Shown: positions 50,854 through 61,006, counted from the stretch's first letter. The stretch is DNA of 64,000 nucleotides from Bacillus pseudomycoides (GCF_002551005.1 NZ_NVOY01000006.1:39407-103406); one strand, 5' to 3'. Program-made: numbers and translations. Notes: generated by a model not told the origin, from the letters alone.

Positions 50854-51765
50854 GTGAAATGGTATGAAATCAATGATGATATTATTATTACATTACCTGA
50901 AGAGTTTGACATGAATGCTAACCTAGGCTATCTAACAATGGGAAAAAATGAATGCATGTATGAAATCGAGAACGGTATCATTACAAGAGTCATAGCCATT
51001 GGGGGAATTCGGTCCTTGGTACAAGTAAGAGTAATCGATAATAAACAAATGATTATTCAGTTCTTAAATGATTCTAGGCCTATTGAAGAGTGGCAACGGG
51101 AAGAGATTGTAAAATATATTCGTGAATGGTTTGATCTTGATAACGATTTAACCCCATTTTATGAAATGGCAAAAGCAGATCCATTACTTAAAATGCCTGC
51201 CCGAAAATTCTATGGATTGCGAGTCATAGGCATTCCCGACTTATTTGAAGCTTTATGTTGGGGAGTTTTAGGGCAACAAATTAACTTAGCGTTTGCGTAC
51301 TCCTTAAAGAAGCAATTTGTAGAAGGATTTGGCGATTCCATCGAATGGAATGGTAAAAAGTATTGGGTGTTCCCACCGTACGTACGAATTGCACTGTTAA
51401 CACCTACTGACCTAGCAGCTATTAAAATGACGGTTAAAAAAAGTGAATATATCATTGGAATTGCCAGGTTAATGGCAAGTGAAGAATTATCGAAGGAGAA
51501 ATTAATGAAAATGAACTTTAAAGATGCTGAAAAAAACTTAATTAAAATACGAGGCATCGGTCCTTGGACAGCCAATTATGTTCTAATGCGCTGCCTCAGG
51601 TTCCAGACAGCTTTTCCAATCGATGATGTGGGTCTTATTAATTCGATAAAAATATTACGTAATATGGACCGAAAGCCTACGAAAGATGAAATCTTAGAAA
51701 TATCGTTTCCATGGAAAAACTGGGAATCATACGCTACCTTTTATTTATGGCGTGTCCTTTACTGA
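50854..51765 (+). CDS. alkA: DNA-3-methyladenine glycosylase II
   Basis: 303 residues. AlkA-type N-domain, then HhH-GPD core: LFEALCWGVLGQQINLAFAY, KIRGIGPWTANYVLMRCLRF and the catalytic Asp in FPIDDVGL. It excises N3- and N7-alkylated and other bases. The expected ribosome binding site is weak (GGAGAATG). It runs divergently from the oxygenase gene. Confidence 0.93.
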   Translation: MKWYEINDDIIITLPEEFDMNANLGYLTMGKNECMYEIENGIITRVIAIGGIRSLVQVRVIDNKQMIIQFLNDSRPIEEWQREEIVKYIREWFDLDNDLTPFYEMAKADPLLKMPARKFYGLRVIGIPDLFEALCWGVLGQQINLAFAYSLKKQFVEGFGDSIEWNGKKYWVFPPYVRIALLTPTDLAAIKMTVKKSEYIIGIARLMASEELSKEKLMKMNFKDAEKNLIKIRGIGPWTANYVLMRCLRFQTAFPIDDVGLINSIKILRNMDRKPTKDEILEISFPWKNWESYATFYLWRVLY

Positions 51766-52199
51766 ATAATTACAACTTAAACCGGAATGTACTCAATATG
51801 TAGGTGTTAAAAAAAGTTTGATCATTCTATTTAATATATCTTTTTTTGTCCCGTAGATAAATCAGTTGTACTGAATTATCCATTTCTTATATCTACTTTG
51901 CCTTCTAGGTCTAATTAATCTTTTATAAGTAGAAAACGTGGCAAATATGTAATTTTCCATATTTGAGCCACGTTCTTATCCTATTGCAGTTTTTACACGA
52001 ATCGTTTCCGTACCCCTACAAAGGTACAGGGAGCTTAATGCCATAACGTTGCTATACAATTGTAAGTCAATGTAGTTGCTAGAGTATTATACAGTGGAAA
52101 TTCACATGGAAATCATAGAGCTACAATCACAGGCTAAATAAGAAAAAAAGCTTCCTTATGAAGACTGTTTCATCCTTATGTATCCTGTGAGGATATCCA
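51766..52199. other. Gap of 430 bases after alkA
   Basis: Contains a strong hairpin (51934-51976) that probably ends alkA. The block 51990-52060 with a TACCCCTACAAAGGTACAGG stretch has no gene and may be a remnant of an insertion sequence. GTTTGATCA at 51818 recalls the Tn7-like end repeats. Confidence 0.45.
51934..51976. terminator. Hairpin downstream of alkA
   Basis: AACGTGGCAAATATG and CATATTTGAGCCACGTT arms (one mismatch), eight-base loop. Confidence 0.7.
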
Positions 52200-54215
52200 T
52201 TATAAAACCCTAAAATCTTTCATACTTTCTCCAAGAATATAGTGTGAAAACCACATCAAATTCTGCTTCATAATAGCTACATTAATTCCTGGCTGGTCAG
52301 AACTATATGCCATTCCTTTAAATATAATTAATTCTGTATCAACTTCCATATCCCTTAATCCTTGATATAGCTCATATGCATTTGAAGTTGGAACTCTTGC
52401 ATCCTTTTCGCCATGTTGGATTAAGGTGGGAGTACAGGCTGATTTAATATATATCATTGGTGATGTTTTAGTATATATCTCTGGATCATTCCATGGATTA
52501 TTTCCTAAATACATCCTAATGAAGTAAGGTATATCTGTATTTACATAATGGGTACCCCAATTAGTAATTCCACCTCCAACTGAAATAGCTTTAAATCTAC
52601 TACTAAATGTAGAACAGAAAGCTGATATATATCCCCCGTTGCTCCATCCCATAACCCCTACTCTATCTTTATCTGCAATCCCTTTGTCAACTAGTTTATC
52701 CACTCCAGATATAACATCATCGTAGTCAGCAATTCCCAGTTTTCTATAGTTTGCTTTTAAGAATTCATTACCATAACCAGAACTTCCCCTGTAGTTTGGT
52801 TCTAAAACTATAAAGCCTTTTTCGATAAACTGTTCAATAGGATATTTCTCATTAAAACAGTCTGAAAACATTGGAAAGGATGCCCAAGCCGGACCACCAT
52901 GGATTACCACTAATAAGGGATATTTTTTATTTGCGTCAAACTCTACTGGGGTTGATAAAACACCCTCTATTTCAAGACCATCACTACTTTGCCATGAGAT
53001 TATTTCCCTGTTACTTTTAAGCTTTCCTTTGAAAAAGCTATTTTCATTCGTTATTTTTTTATCGTCTAAATAGTTTTCAAAGGTTTCATTTGTTATAGCC
53101 TTATTATAGGATATATGATTTCCATCCCTTGTTATAGAAGCATCCATTATAAAGCTATCTACTTTTTCACTTAACATTTCCACAGTGCCATCCTCAGATA
53201 GCAACCCAATAAGATAATTAGTTTTATTCTGCCATCTAATTAAAATTCCTTTAGCTGTCCACCGTAATGGAATAACCGTACTATCAAAATCTGTTAAAGG
53301 TTGAATTAGCTCTCCATTATTAATATCATATATCTCTAATGTACTGTCTTGTATATGGGTCTTATAGTAATCCTTCTCCCTTATGCTTGCTGAGTAACAT
53401 ATTTTGCTGCCATCAGGAGAAAAACAAACGCTCCCTCCCAACAACTTATCTATATTCATCTTTTGTAGCTCTCCAGCTTTAATATCTAGTATGTATAGAT
53501 CTCCATTAATATAATCTCCCATATTTGGGCTTGGTGTAGCCATAAATACAACCTTTTTCCCATCATTTGAAATATCAAATTCATGGATATGAAAATCCTT
53601 CCCATCAGTTAGTTGATAAACAACGCTATTTTCGTGTTCATTTTTATCCTTACCAGAACTATCAGGATTTTCTAGGTATTCGTATTTATCATTTTGTATC
53701 ACTTTTTCTACTTCAATGTAATATAAACAATTATTCTGGTATTCCTTGCCTATATGTTGGAAATTTCCATATAGTTCCTTACGTTTCTTTATCACCTCAG
53801 ATTCTTTTGACTGTGCAACATAATAAAAACCCTTGCCAGTAGACTCCCATTTGAATTTACTGACCCCTTCTTTCTCATCAGTAATTTGAACCCCACTATA
53901 ACCATCTATTGACTTAACAAAGATCTGATTTTTCTTATTATCCCCGTCACCAACTGGGCTAAGGTATGCGATATCCCTAGAATTTGGAGACCATAATGGG
54001 TATGTACTATCTATATCCCTAGTTGTTAATGGGTAACTCTGCTCCTTATCTTTTTCATATATCCATACATGATTCCTATATTTATTGTCTTTCCAGTTAG
54101 CTGTCTTCTTGACAAATGCTACGTTTTTGCCATCATCACTTATGTTTGTACCTGATAAGGTTGGTAATGAAATAATCTCTTCTATACTTAGATATGTTTT
54201 TTCATTCATTTTCAT
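52200..54215 (-). CDS. S9-family prolyl-oligopeptidase-like protein, catalytic His apparently missing
   Basis: 671 residues: N-terminal beta-propeller (about 1-400, WD-like GTNISDDGKNVAFVKKT, SPDGSKICYS) and C-terminal hydrolase domain with VIHGGPAW, nucleophile GWSNGGYISAF and acid HGEKDARVP. In the acylaminoacyl-peptidase group the catalytic His follows a KGM(P/G)H motif; here it reads FKGMAYSSDQPG, with Tyr. So either another His serves or the enzyme is inactive. RBS AGGGGGTTT. It follows the tnsA-like gene by 22 bases. Confidence 0.82.
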   Translation of the reverse strand: MKMNEKTYLSIEEIISLPTLSGTNISDDGKNVAFVKKTANWKDNKYRNHVWIYEKDKEQSYPLTTRDIDSTYPLWSPNSRDIAYLSPVGDGDNKKNQIFVKSIDGYSGVQITDEKEGVSKFKWESTGKGFYYVAQSKESEVIKKRKELYGNFQHIGKEYQNNCLYYIEVEKVIQNDKYEYLENPDSSGKDKNEHENSVVYQLTDGKDFHIHEFDISNDGKKVVFMATPSPNMGDYINGDLYILDIKAGELQKMNIDKLLGGSVCFSPDGSKICYSASIREKDYYKTHIQDSTLEIYDINNGELIQPLTDFDSTVIPLRWTAKGILIRWQNKTNYLIGLLSEDGTVEMLSEKVDSFIMDASITRDGNHISYNKAITNETFENYLDDKKITNENSFFKGKLKSNREIISWQSSDGLEIEGVLSTPVEFDANKKYPLLVVIHGGPAWASFPMFSDCFNEKYPIEQFIEKGFIVLEPNYRGSSGYGNEFLKANYRKLGIADYDDVISGVDKLVDKGIADKDRVGVMGWSNGGYISAFCSTFSSRFKAISVGGGITNWGTHYVNTDIPYFIRMYLGNNPWNDPEIYTKTSPMIYIKSACTPTLIQHGEKDARVPTSNAYELYQGLRDMEVDTELIIFKGMAYSSDQPGINVAIMKQNLMWFSHYILGESMKDFRVL

Positions 54216-54236
54216 TAATAAACCCCCTCGTAATGT

Positions 54237-54914
54237 CTAGTAATCTAATTTGTTCAATAAAACCTCTGTCCTATGCTGAACCCCTTTAGAACTGTGTTTA
54301 GCTTTCACCACTGTAATACCTTGACCTTCAATGCTTTTCAATGACTTACTTGTCCAAGTTCCACTATCATTCACAAGATTTATAAGCAGTCGATCATAAA
54401 TAGTTTTCCATTCACGAGTTACAAGCGATGATAAAATCAACATCGACAAAGAGCGATTTTCCCGTTCTATTTCAAATTTCTCAATAACTCGCTCCTTAAA
54501 AAGCTCGTCCTTCATCTTGATTGTTCTTGCAAGTTCTACTAACCCTTCACCTTTATCTACTGTTAATAAAAAGTCCGTTGTCATCACAACTGGCTCATTT
54601 GTTTTTGGGTCTGTAGGATGTTTTAGACCTAATTCATCAGCAATGACAATTGTTTCTTCCAACGGAAATAAAGGAAATTGTTCTCGAATATCAACGACAC
54701 AATCAGAATATTCAGTTAAATAAAAGCAATTTCGTTCCAAGTCTGATAGAAATTCGTGTTGTCTGTTTGTTTTAAAGCCTTTTAAACATGTAGACCGACC
54801 TTTTGAAGAAACATCTTGAATGTTTAACCATGGTTTATAATCCGATCCAACTCCTGAGCCATGACCTTCGTTAATCCACTTTTCAACTTTAGATGTTCTA
54901 GTTCTTTTCGACAC
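54237..54914 (-). CDS. TnsA-like endonuclease gene of a Tn7-like element, C-terminus altered
   Basis: 225 residues with GTG start (MSKRTRTSKVEKWINEGHGS). TnsA signatures: GVGSDYKPWLNIQDVSSKGR, HEFLSDLERNCFYLTEYSD, DIREQFPLFPLEETIVIADE, LGLKHP and VMTTDFLLT. TnsA cuts the 5' ends of Tn7-type transposons. After EKFEIERE the usual RYW...WGIVT segment is lost and the last 90 residues do not match the family, so the protein is probably inactive. It starts 86 bases inside the end beside glmS and reads away from it, as tnsA does in Tn7. Confidence 0.8.
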   Translation of the reverse strand: MSKRTRTSKVEKWINEGHGSGVGSDYKPWLNIQDVSSKGRSTCLKGFKTNRQHEFLSDLERNCFYLTEYSDCVVDIREQFPLFPLEETIVIADELGLKHPTDPKTNEPVVMTTDFLLTVDKGEGLVELARTIKMKDELFKERVIEKFEIERENRSLSMLILSSLVTREWKTIYDRLLINLVNDSGTWTSKSLKSIEGQGITVVKAKHSSKGVQHRTEVLLNKLDY

Positions 54915-55000
54915 AAAAACACCCCTTTAGATAATCATATCTAAAGGGGTAAAACGGTGCAACTTTTTTCAAAACGGTTAATCTTTAATTCAAATCCACA
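54915..55000 (-). mobile_element. Tn7-like right end beside glmS, copy A (attTn7)
   Basis: Minus strand from 55000: TGTGGATTTGAATTAAAGAT, then AACCGTTTTGAAAAAAG and ACCGTTTTACCCC repeats, then the hairpin 54921-54950, then the tnsA start. Exactly 25 bases (55001-55025) separate it from the last base of the glmS stop codon. The hairpin may also serve as glmS terminator. Confidence 0.75.
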
Positions 55001-55025
55001 ACTTTATCCCAAATCTATAAACCTC

Positions 55026-56828
55026 TTACTCAACAGTCACCGACTTAGCCAAGTTACGCGGTTTATCAACGTCACACTCACGGTGAAGTGCTGCATAGTA
55101 TGAGATTAACTGTAATGGAATGATTACTGCAAGCGGTGCTAGTGCTTCGTGTACAGCTGGTACGATGAAGCGGTCGCCTTCCATTTCTAAGCCTTTCATC
55201 GCGATGATGCAAGGGTTTGCTCCGCGTGCTGCTACTTCTTTTACGTTACCACGAATACCAAGGTTTACGTGTTCTTGCGTAGCAAGCGCAATAACTGGTG
55301 TACCTTGTTCAATTAACGCGATTGTACCGTGTTTTAACTCTCCTCCAGCAAAGCCTTCCGCTTGGATGTAAGAGATTTCTTTTAGCTTTAATGCGCCTTC
55401 TAAACCAACGTAGAAGTCAACGCTGCGGCCAATGAAGAAACAGTTACGTGTTGTTGCTAAGTATTCTTTCGCAATTGCATCCATTTCTTCTTTTTGATCG
55501 CAAAGTACTTCCATTGCGTTTGCAACAAGACCTAGTTCTTTGATTAAATCAAAGCCAATTGCTAAACCTTTTGCCTTTGCAATGTCAGCTGCTAAGATGG
55601 CAAGTACTGCAAGCTGTGCTGTATATGCTTTTGTAGAAGCTACAGCGATTTCCGGACCAGCATGTAATGGCAATGTATAATTCGCCTCACGAGATAGTGT
55701 AGAGCCTGGCACGTTTGTAATTGTTAATGCTTTATATCCCATTTCATTTGTTTGCACAAGTACTGCGCGGCTATCGGCAGTTTCACCACTTTGTGAAATG
55801 TAAATGAAGAATGGTTTTTCTGTTAATAATGGCATGTTGTAAGAGAATTCACTTGCTACATGTACTTCTACTGGTACTTTTGCAAAACGTTCCATGAATT
55901 GTTTTCCAACAAGACCTGCATGATAACTCGTTCCACATGCGATGATATACACACGATCGCTTTCTAAAATTGCATTGCGAACTTCTGCATCAAGTTCAAT
56001 CTCGCCATCTTCATTTTGATACTTTTGAATAATATTACGAATAACAAGTGGTTGCTCATCAATTTCTTTTAGCATGAAATGAGGATACGTTCCTTTTTCA
56101 ATGTCACTTGCATCTAATTCTGCTGTAAATGGTGCACGATCAATCGTTTCACCTTTTAAATTTTGAATTGTAATCTTTTCTTTTGTTACAAAAACCATTT
56201 CTTTATCCATTAGTTCGATAAATTGGTCTGTAACTTGTAGCATTGCCATTGCATCACTTGCAACAACATTAAAGTTATCTCCAGTACCCACTAATAGCGG
56301 GCTTTTGTTTTTAGCAACATAAATCATGTCTGGGTTTTCTGAATCAAGTAATGCTAATGCATATGAACCATGTAATAGTGTTAATGTTTTACGGAATGCT
56401 TCTTCTACCGTCAAACCTGTTTTCACTTGTTTTTCTACAAGCTGAACGATTACTTCTGTATCTGTTTCACTTACAAGGTTTACATCTTGAAGATATTCAT
56501 TCTTTAATAACTCGTAGTTTTCAATTACACCGTTATGCACAAGGGTAAAGCGCTCTGTAGTGCTTCGGTGCGGATGTGCGTTCACCTGACTTGGAACACC
56601 ATGAGTTGCCCAACGTGTATGACCGATTCCCACGTTAGCCGCTACATTTTCATCCACGATTTCGCGAAGTTTTGCAATGCGGCCTTTTTCTTTAAATACA
56701 ACAACACCGTTCGCTGCTTGCACTGCAATACCAGCTGAATCATATCCGCGGTATTCTAGCTTCTCTAACCCTTTTAATAAAATTTCCTTTGCATCTTGTT
56801 CCCCAATAAATCCTACGATTCCACACAT
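55026..56828 (-). CDS. glmS: Glutamine-fructose-6-phosphate aminotransferase
   Basis: 600 residues. N-terminal Cys2 nucleophile ([13 protein letters not shown]), glutaminase motifs [11 protein letters not shown] and HNGVIENY, two SIS domains ([31 protein letters not shown]) and C-terminal [15 protein letters not shown], the region TnsD reads in Tn7. It makes glucosamine-6-phosphate for cell wall precursors. Feedback control by the upstream ribozyme. Follows the glmM operon after a terminator. Confidence 0.98.
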   Translation of the reverse strand: MCGIVGFIGEQDAKEILLKGLEKLEYRGYDSAGIAVQAANGVVVFKEKGRIAKLREIVDENVAANVGIGHTRWATHGVPSQVNAHPHRSTTERFTLVHNGVIENYELLKNEYLQDVNLVSETDTEVIVQLVEKQVKTGLTVEEAFRKTLTLLHGSYALALLDSENPDMIYVAKNKSPLLVGTGDNFNVVASDAMAMLQVTDQFIELMDKEMVFVTKEKITIQNLKGETIDRAPFTAELDASDIEKGTYPHFMLKEIDEQPLVIRNIIQKYQNEDGEIELDAEVRNAILESDRVYIIACGTSYHAGLVGKQFMERFAKVPVEVHVASEFSYNMPLLTEKPFFIYISQSGETADSRAVLVQTNEMGYKALTITNVPGSTLSREANYTLPLHAGPEIAVASTKAYTAQLAVLAILAADIAKAKGLAIGFDLIKELGLVANAMEVLCDQKEEMDAIAKEYLATTRNCFFIGRSVDFYVGLEGALKLKEISYIQAEGFAGGELKHGTIALIEQGTPVIALATQEHVNLGIRGNVKEVAARGANPCIIAMKGLEMEGDRFIVPAVHEALAPLAVIIPLQLISYYAALHRECDVDKPRNLAKSVTVE

Positions 56829-56904
56829 AATTAGTCGCCGTTACAATATGCTTATGCTCTTTCATAAACATATAACGACATAGCCCGATCTTATTTTTGC
56901 ATAC

Positions 56905-57015
56905 AAAAAAAAACGGATTTACATATCGCTAGCTTTGTAAGCTTGTAACGGCTTTCACCTTCCTCTCATTTTGGTTTCAGCCTGTATACTTCATACTGCT
57001 AGTGTAATCCGTTCT
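56905..57015 (-). terminator. Large hairpin with T-tract between ribozyme and glmS
   Basis: Arms AACGGATTACACTAGC (57013-56998) and GCTAG...TGTAAATCCGTT (56932-56911), followed by TTTTTTTTTG. About 65 bases separate the arms. Located downstream of the ribozyme and 75 bases before glmS, so it could stop transcripts before the coding region. Confidence 0.6.
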
Positions 57016-57016
57016 T

Positions 57017-57163
57017 TTTCTCTCATCACACTTTCACCTTTGTCTATTGAGTTGCCTCAATGCTTTAAGTAAAAGCTTTCGGTTGTGATGAACAACCGGG
57101 AGCCATCCGCCGAAATCTCGATAAACTCCTCCTCGTCAACTACATCACAGGTAGTTCTGGCGC
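57017..57163 (-). promoter_or_regulatory. glmS ribozyme riboswitch
   Basis: Minus strand from 57163: GCGCCAGAACTACC (cleavage site before the first G), GTTGACGAGGAGGAGTTTAT, CGAGATTTCGGCGGATGGCT, CCCGGTTGTTCATCAC, then a pairing GTGTGATGA at the 3' side. These are the conserved P1/P2.1/P2.2/P3 blocks. The RNA cuts itself when glucosamine-6-phosphate is bound, lowering glmS mRNA. Confidence 0.95.
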
Positions 57164-57267
57164 TTCTTACTTCAATCTATTTTGCTGAGAAAAAGAACAA
57201 AATCATCTTATAACAAATGGAATAAACCGTCAATGAAATTTTTTCATTGTAGATAACAAATATATGC

Positions 57268-57295
57268 AAAAGGAGCACGAAATGTGCTCCTTTTT
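57268..57295 (-). terminator. Terminator of the cdaA-cdaR-glmM operon
   Basis: AAAGGAGCAC and GTGCTCCTTT arms with a five-base loop. Confidence 0.85.
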
Positions 57296-57314
57296 TGTAA
57301 AAAACATTCGGCTA

Positions 57315-58661
57315 TTATTCAGCTCCAACTTCCGCTTTCACAACCTCTACAATACGACTTACGTATTGATCACAAAGATCTTGTGTTGGCGCCTCTGCCA
57401 TAACACGAATCAATGGCTCTGTACCAGAAGGACGAACGAGAATACGACCATCTCCATTCATCTCTTCTTCTACAACACGAATGATTTCTTTAATTTTTTC
57501 ATTTTCTAACGCTTGTTTTTTATCTGTTACACGAACATTCACAAGTAATTGAGGGAACTTTTTCATTTCACTTGCAAGCTCAGATAATGATTTTTTCGTC
57601 ATTTTCATAATGTTTACAAGTTGAAGTGCACTTAACATACCATCCCCAGTTGTAATGTAATCTAAGAAAATAATATGACCAGATTGTTCTCCGCCAAGGT
57701 TATAGCCACCACGTTTCATTTCTTCCATTACGTAACGGTCACCAACAGCTGTTTGATTACTTGTAATGCCATTCGCTTCTACCGCTTTATAAAAGCCTAA
57801 ATTACTCATAACTGTTGAAACAACTGTATTATGTTTTAACTTTCCAGATTCGCTCATATATTTCGCGCAAATATACATAATTTGATCGCCATCTACAACA
57901 TTTCCTTTTTCATCAACAGCAATTAAACGGTCACCATCTCCGTCAAACGCTAAACCAACATCAGCACCTTTTTCTTTCACAAACGCAGCTAATACCTCAG
58001 GGTGCGTAGAACCTACACCATCGTTAATATTCATACCGTTTGGCGATGTTCCCATTGTTGAAATATCAGCTTCTAAATCAGCAAACAAATACGGTGCTAG
58101 AGAAGATGTTGCACCGTGTGCACAATCTAACGCAATATGTAGGCCAGAGAAATCCTCATCTATAGTTTGTTTAATGTATTGTAAGTATTTTTGTCCGCCT
58201 TCAAAATAGTCATTTACTTGGCCTAAAGCTGTACCAACAGGACGTGGTAGTTCATCTACTTCTTTATCTAATAACGCTTCAATTTCTGCCTCTTGCTCGT
58301 CTGTTAATTTAAAACCGTCTGGACCAAAAAACTTAATTCCATTATCTTGTACAGGGTTATGAGATGCAGAAATCATCACACCAGCTTGTGCATCTAACGC
58401 TTTCGTTAAATAAGCAACCCCAGGAGTAGAAATAACACCAAGGCGCATTACTTCTGCCCCAATTGATAATAGTCCAGCTACTAAAGCACCTTCTAACATA
58501 TGTCCAGACACACGTGTATCACGGCCAATAATAACTTTTGGACGCTCTGTATTTTTCGTTAATACATAACCACCAAATCGACCAATCTTAAATGCTAATT
58601 CAGGCGTTAATTCTTCATTCGCAACACCGCGTACGCCGTCAGTACCAAAATATTTTCCCAT
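57315..58661 (-). CDS. glmM: Phosphoglucosamine mutase
   Basis: 448 residues. Active-site [12 protein letters not shown] with phosphoserine, metal loop DGDGDR, substrate loop GEQSGH and phosphate-binding [11 protein letters not shown]. It converts glucosamine-6-phosphate to glucosamine-1-phosphate. Third gene of the cdaA-cdaR-glmM operon; two bases separate it from cdaR. GlmM is known to bind and inhibit CdaA in related species. Confidence 0.98.
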   Translation of the reverse strand: MGKYFGTDGVRGVANEELTPELAFKIGRFGGYVLTKNTERPKVIIGRDTRVSGHMLEGALVAGLLSIGAEVMRLGVISTPGVAYLTKALDAQAGVMISASHNPVQDNGIKFFGPDGFKLTDEQEAEIEALLDKEVDELPRPVGTALGQVNDYFEGGQKYLQYIKQTIDEDFSGLHIALDCAHGATSSLAPYLFADLEADISTMGTSPNGMNINDGVGSTHPEVLAAFVKEKGADVGLAFDGDGDRLIAVDEKGNVVDGDQIMYICAKYMSESGKLKHNTVVSTVMSNLGFYKAVEANGITSNQTAVGDRYVMEEMKRGGYNLGGEQSGHIIFLDYITTGDGMLSALQLVNIMKMTKKSLSELASEMKKFPQLLVNVRVTDKKQALENEKIKEIIRVVEEEMNGDGRILVRPSGTEPLIRVMAEAPTQDLCDQYVSRIVEVVKAEVGAE

Positions 58662-58663
58662 TG

Positions 58664-59977
58664 CTATTCGCTCCTTTTTTCTTGCTCATTTCCTTTATTC
58701 GTTGGCTGCTCTGGCTGCCCTTGTACTTCATGCCCTGTATCTTGCTTCTTTGCAAGCTCTACTTTCGCATTTTTTTGTTTTAATTCTAATGTGACATTAT
58801 TGGGACCACTAATTTGAATCGGAACGTCATGTGTTCCTGCACTCATATTTCCTACATTAATTGATGCTTTAATCTGATCCGCGCTTATCTTTTCTATAAT
58901 ACTTGCATCCCCAGAAACATCAACACTAATTTTTCCATTTTGTGGATCAGAAAATTTCATTGTTAATAAATCTGATAACCCATTCACCTGTAAAGGAATG
59001 TCAGTTATTGTTTTTCGCTGTTGCTTTTGTACCTCAACTGTCACTTTTACTTGGCTAGGATCCGACTTTGTAACACCTTTAGGCAAAGAAACAGAGGCAT
59101 CGAAGGTAGTTGACTCTGTAATTTTACTTAAGTCGACTTCGATGCCCTCAAGAGATGTAATATTATCAAGTACGTCTTTCGAACCATAAATCTCCACTTC
59201 ACTCGGTTCAACTTTTATACTCGTTACAGTTATACCTTCTTGTAAACTTCCCTTTTTCGTGACGCCTAGGGAAACTGTTTTTTCAGGTGATGAAACTGGT
59301 ACAGTGACATTGACAGTAGAAGAACCTGTTTTCAAATCTAACTGATTTCCGTCTTTATCATACAATACAATTTTTGCTTCTTTTGTCACTGTTTTGTTAA
59401 TACCTTTCAAGTCAACATATGCCCGCACAAGAGAAATTTGCGAAAGTTCCTCTGTTGTACCGGCTACTTCTACAGTGCCTGGTTTAACAATCGGTTTATC
59501 TATAACCGTTCCTTTCTGCACTTGATTCTCATTTAAATATTTCACTTCTACAGGGAAAGATTTTACTTCTTTCTTTTTAATGGTAACTTGTATTTTCGCT
59601 GGCTGAACTTTTAAATGTAAATTATTCGGAACTCCGCTATATTTTAAAGGAATTTCATATGTTCCCGGCGTATAACCACGCAAATTAACAAATACCTCAA
59701 ACTGTCGTTTCACTTTAGCTGCTGCCACAACGTTATTTTGCCCTTCAAGTGTGACGCTTACTTTTTCAGGAATTCCACTTACAATATACTTATCTTCATC
59801 ATAATATGCAGATACCGGAACTCCAGATATTGTTTCTGTTGTATCTCCTACTGGAAAAGGCGATGGATTAAAATTATCTGATACATTTTTATCTATGTTT
59901 GTTGACATGTAGAGCATAATTGCTAATAATAATGCAATTCCTCTTAAAAACCAATGGTTATCCATTAACTTATCCAT
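58664..59977 (-). CDS. cdaR: CdaR, YbbR-domain regulator of diadenylate cyclase
   Basis: 437 residues: N-terminal membrane helix ([20 protein letters not shown]), four YbbR repeats (each about 80 residues, with [20 protein letters not shown]), then a Gln/Lys-rich tail. It is an extracytoplasmic partner of CdaA that modulates c-di-AMP synthesis. Its start overlaps cdaA by eight bases. Confidence 0.95.
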   Translation of the reverse strand: MDKLMDNHWFLRGIALLLAIMLYMSTNIDKNVSDNFNPSPFPVGDTTETISGVPVSAYYDEDKYIVSGIPEKVSVTLEGQNNVVAAAKVKRQFEVFVNLRGYTPGTYEIPLKYSGVPNNLHLKVQPAKIQVTIKKKEVKSFPVEVKYLNENQVQKGTVIDKPIVKPGTVEVAGTTEELSQISLVRAYVDLKGINKTVTKEAKIVLYDKDGNQLDLKTGSSTVNVTVPVSSPEKTVSLGVTKKGSLQEGITVTSIKVEPSEVEIYGSKDVLDNITSLEGIEVDLSKITESTTFDASVSLPKGVTKSDPSQVKVTVEVQKQQRKTITDIPLQVNGLSDLLTMKFSDPQNGKISVDVSGDASIIEKISADQIKASINVGNMSAGTHDVPIQISGPNNVTLELKQKNAKVELAKKQDTGHEVQGQPEQPTNKGNEQEKRSE

Positions 59978-60794
59978 GACGTTTTCTCCTCCAATTCCAT
60001 AAAGACGAAGAAGACTGTTTTACGTTTCCGCCTAACTCTTTCATAAGCAGTTCTTTTAATTGTTCACTTTTTAAATCACGATGTAACTCACCGTTTTTTG
60101 TTAAAGAAATGTGTCCCGTTTCTTCTGATACAACAATTGTTAAGCTATCTGTTACTTCACTTACACCCATTGCCGCACGATGACGTGTTCCCAATTCTTT
60201 AGAAATGAACGGGCTTTCTGATAATGGTAAATAACAAGCAGCTGCTCTAATAATATTTCCTTGCATAATTACTGCACCATCATGCAGTGGCGTATTTGGT
60301 ATAAAAATATTAATTAATAACTCTGATGAAATATTTGCATTTAGCGGGATTCCTGTTTCAACATAATCCCCCATACCAGTTTCTCTCGCCATTGTAATAA
60401 GTGCACCAATACGACGTTTTCCCATATATTCTGTTGCCTTTACAACAGCATTTACAACCGACTCATGTTCATTTTCCTCTTGATTGCCTCCACGTGAAAA
60501 TAAACTTCCCCGTCCAAGCTGCTCAAGAGCACGTCTTAACTCTGGTTGGAAAATGATAATAATCGCTAAAAATCCCCAAGTTAACGCTTGATCCATAAGC
60601 CATTGTAGTGTATGCAATTCAAAGAAGTTACTTAAAATACGAACAATAATAATTACTGTAATTCCTTTTAAAAGCTGAACAGCTTTTGTACCACGAATTA
60701 CAAGAATCAATTTATATATAACAAACCACACAAGGGCGATATCTACTATAGTGCTGAGATATTTAAAAATAACATTTATATCTCCAAAAGGCAT
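59970..60794 (-). CDS. cdaA: Membrane diadenylate cyclase CdaA
   Basis: 274 residues: three N-terminal helices, then the DAC domain with DGA in PLHDGAVIMQG and RHR in GTRHRAAMGVSE. It forms cyclic di-AMP from two ATP, controlling potassium uptake and wall homeostasis. First gene of the operon. RBS GGAGGAAGG. Confidence 0.97.
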   Translation of the reverse strand: MPFGDINVIFKYLSTIVDIALVWFVIYKLILVIRGTKAVQLLKGITVIIIVRILSNFFELHTLQWLMDQALTWGFLAIIIIFQPELRRALEQLGRGSLFSRGGNQEENEHESVVNAVVKATEYMGKRRIGALITMARETGMGDYVETGIPLNANISSELLINIFIPNTPLHDGAVIMQGNIIRAAACYLPLSESPFISKELGTRHRAAMGVSEVTDSLTIVVSEETGHISLTKNGELHRDLKSEQLKELLMKELGGNVKQSSSSLWNWRRKRHG

Positions 60795-60965
60795 TCTGAC
60801 CCTTCCTCCATCTATATGTAATTTACAACAACAAATTAATTATAACATACATTATACGAACCACAATTTCAAACCACATTTCTAAACCTGACATGCAATC
60901 GTTAGATGTCAGACTTTAAGAAATGGTTATAAATATAACGTGCCGTTGTATCTTTATTTTAAAGT

Positions 60966-60998
60966 AAAAAAAGCAGCTTTTCAGCTGCTTTTTCAATT
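60966..60998 (-). terminator. Terminator of the arginase gene
   Basis: AAAAGCAGC and GCTGCTTTTT arms, four- to six-base loop. Confidence 0.85.
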
Positions 60999-61006
60999 TT
61001 TAAAAA

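Larger units (their letters stand above)
46147..55000. mobile_element. Tn7-like island with alkylation-repair cargo (8.9 kb, non-autonomous)
   Basis: Bounded by inverted ends at 46147 and 55000, the latter 25 bp past the glmS stop, the normal attTn7 position. Cargo: alkD, Ada-like zinc protein, SPL radical SAM, ogt, adaA, 2OG oxygenase, alkA, S9 peptidase, plus one tnsA-like gene. No tnsB, tnsC or tniQ/tnsD is present, so it could only move with help from elsewhere. Confidence 0.65.

Noticed and set aside
51990-52060. IS231-like insertion sequence end
   Set aside because: A faint resemblance only; no transposase frame or matching second end is present.
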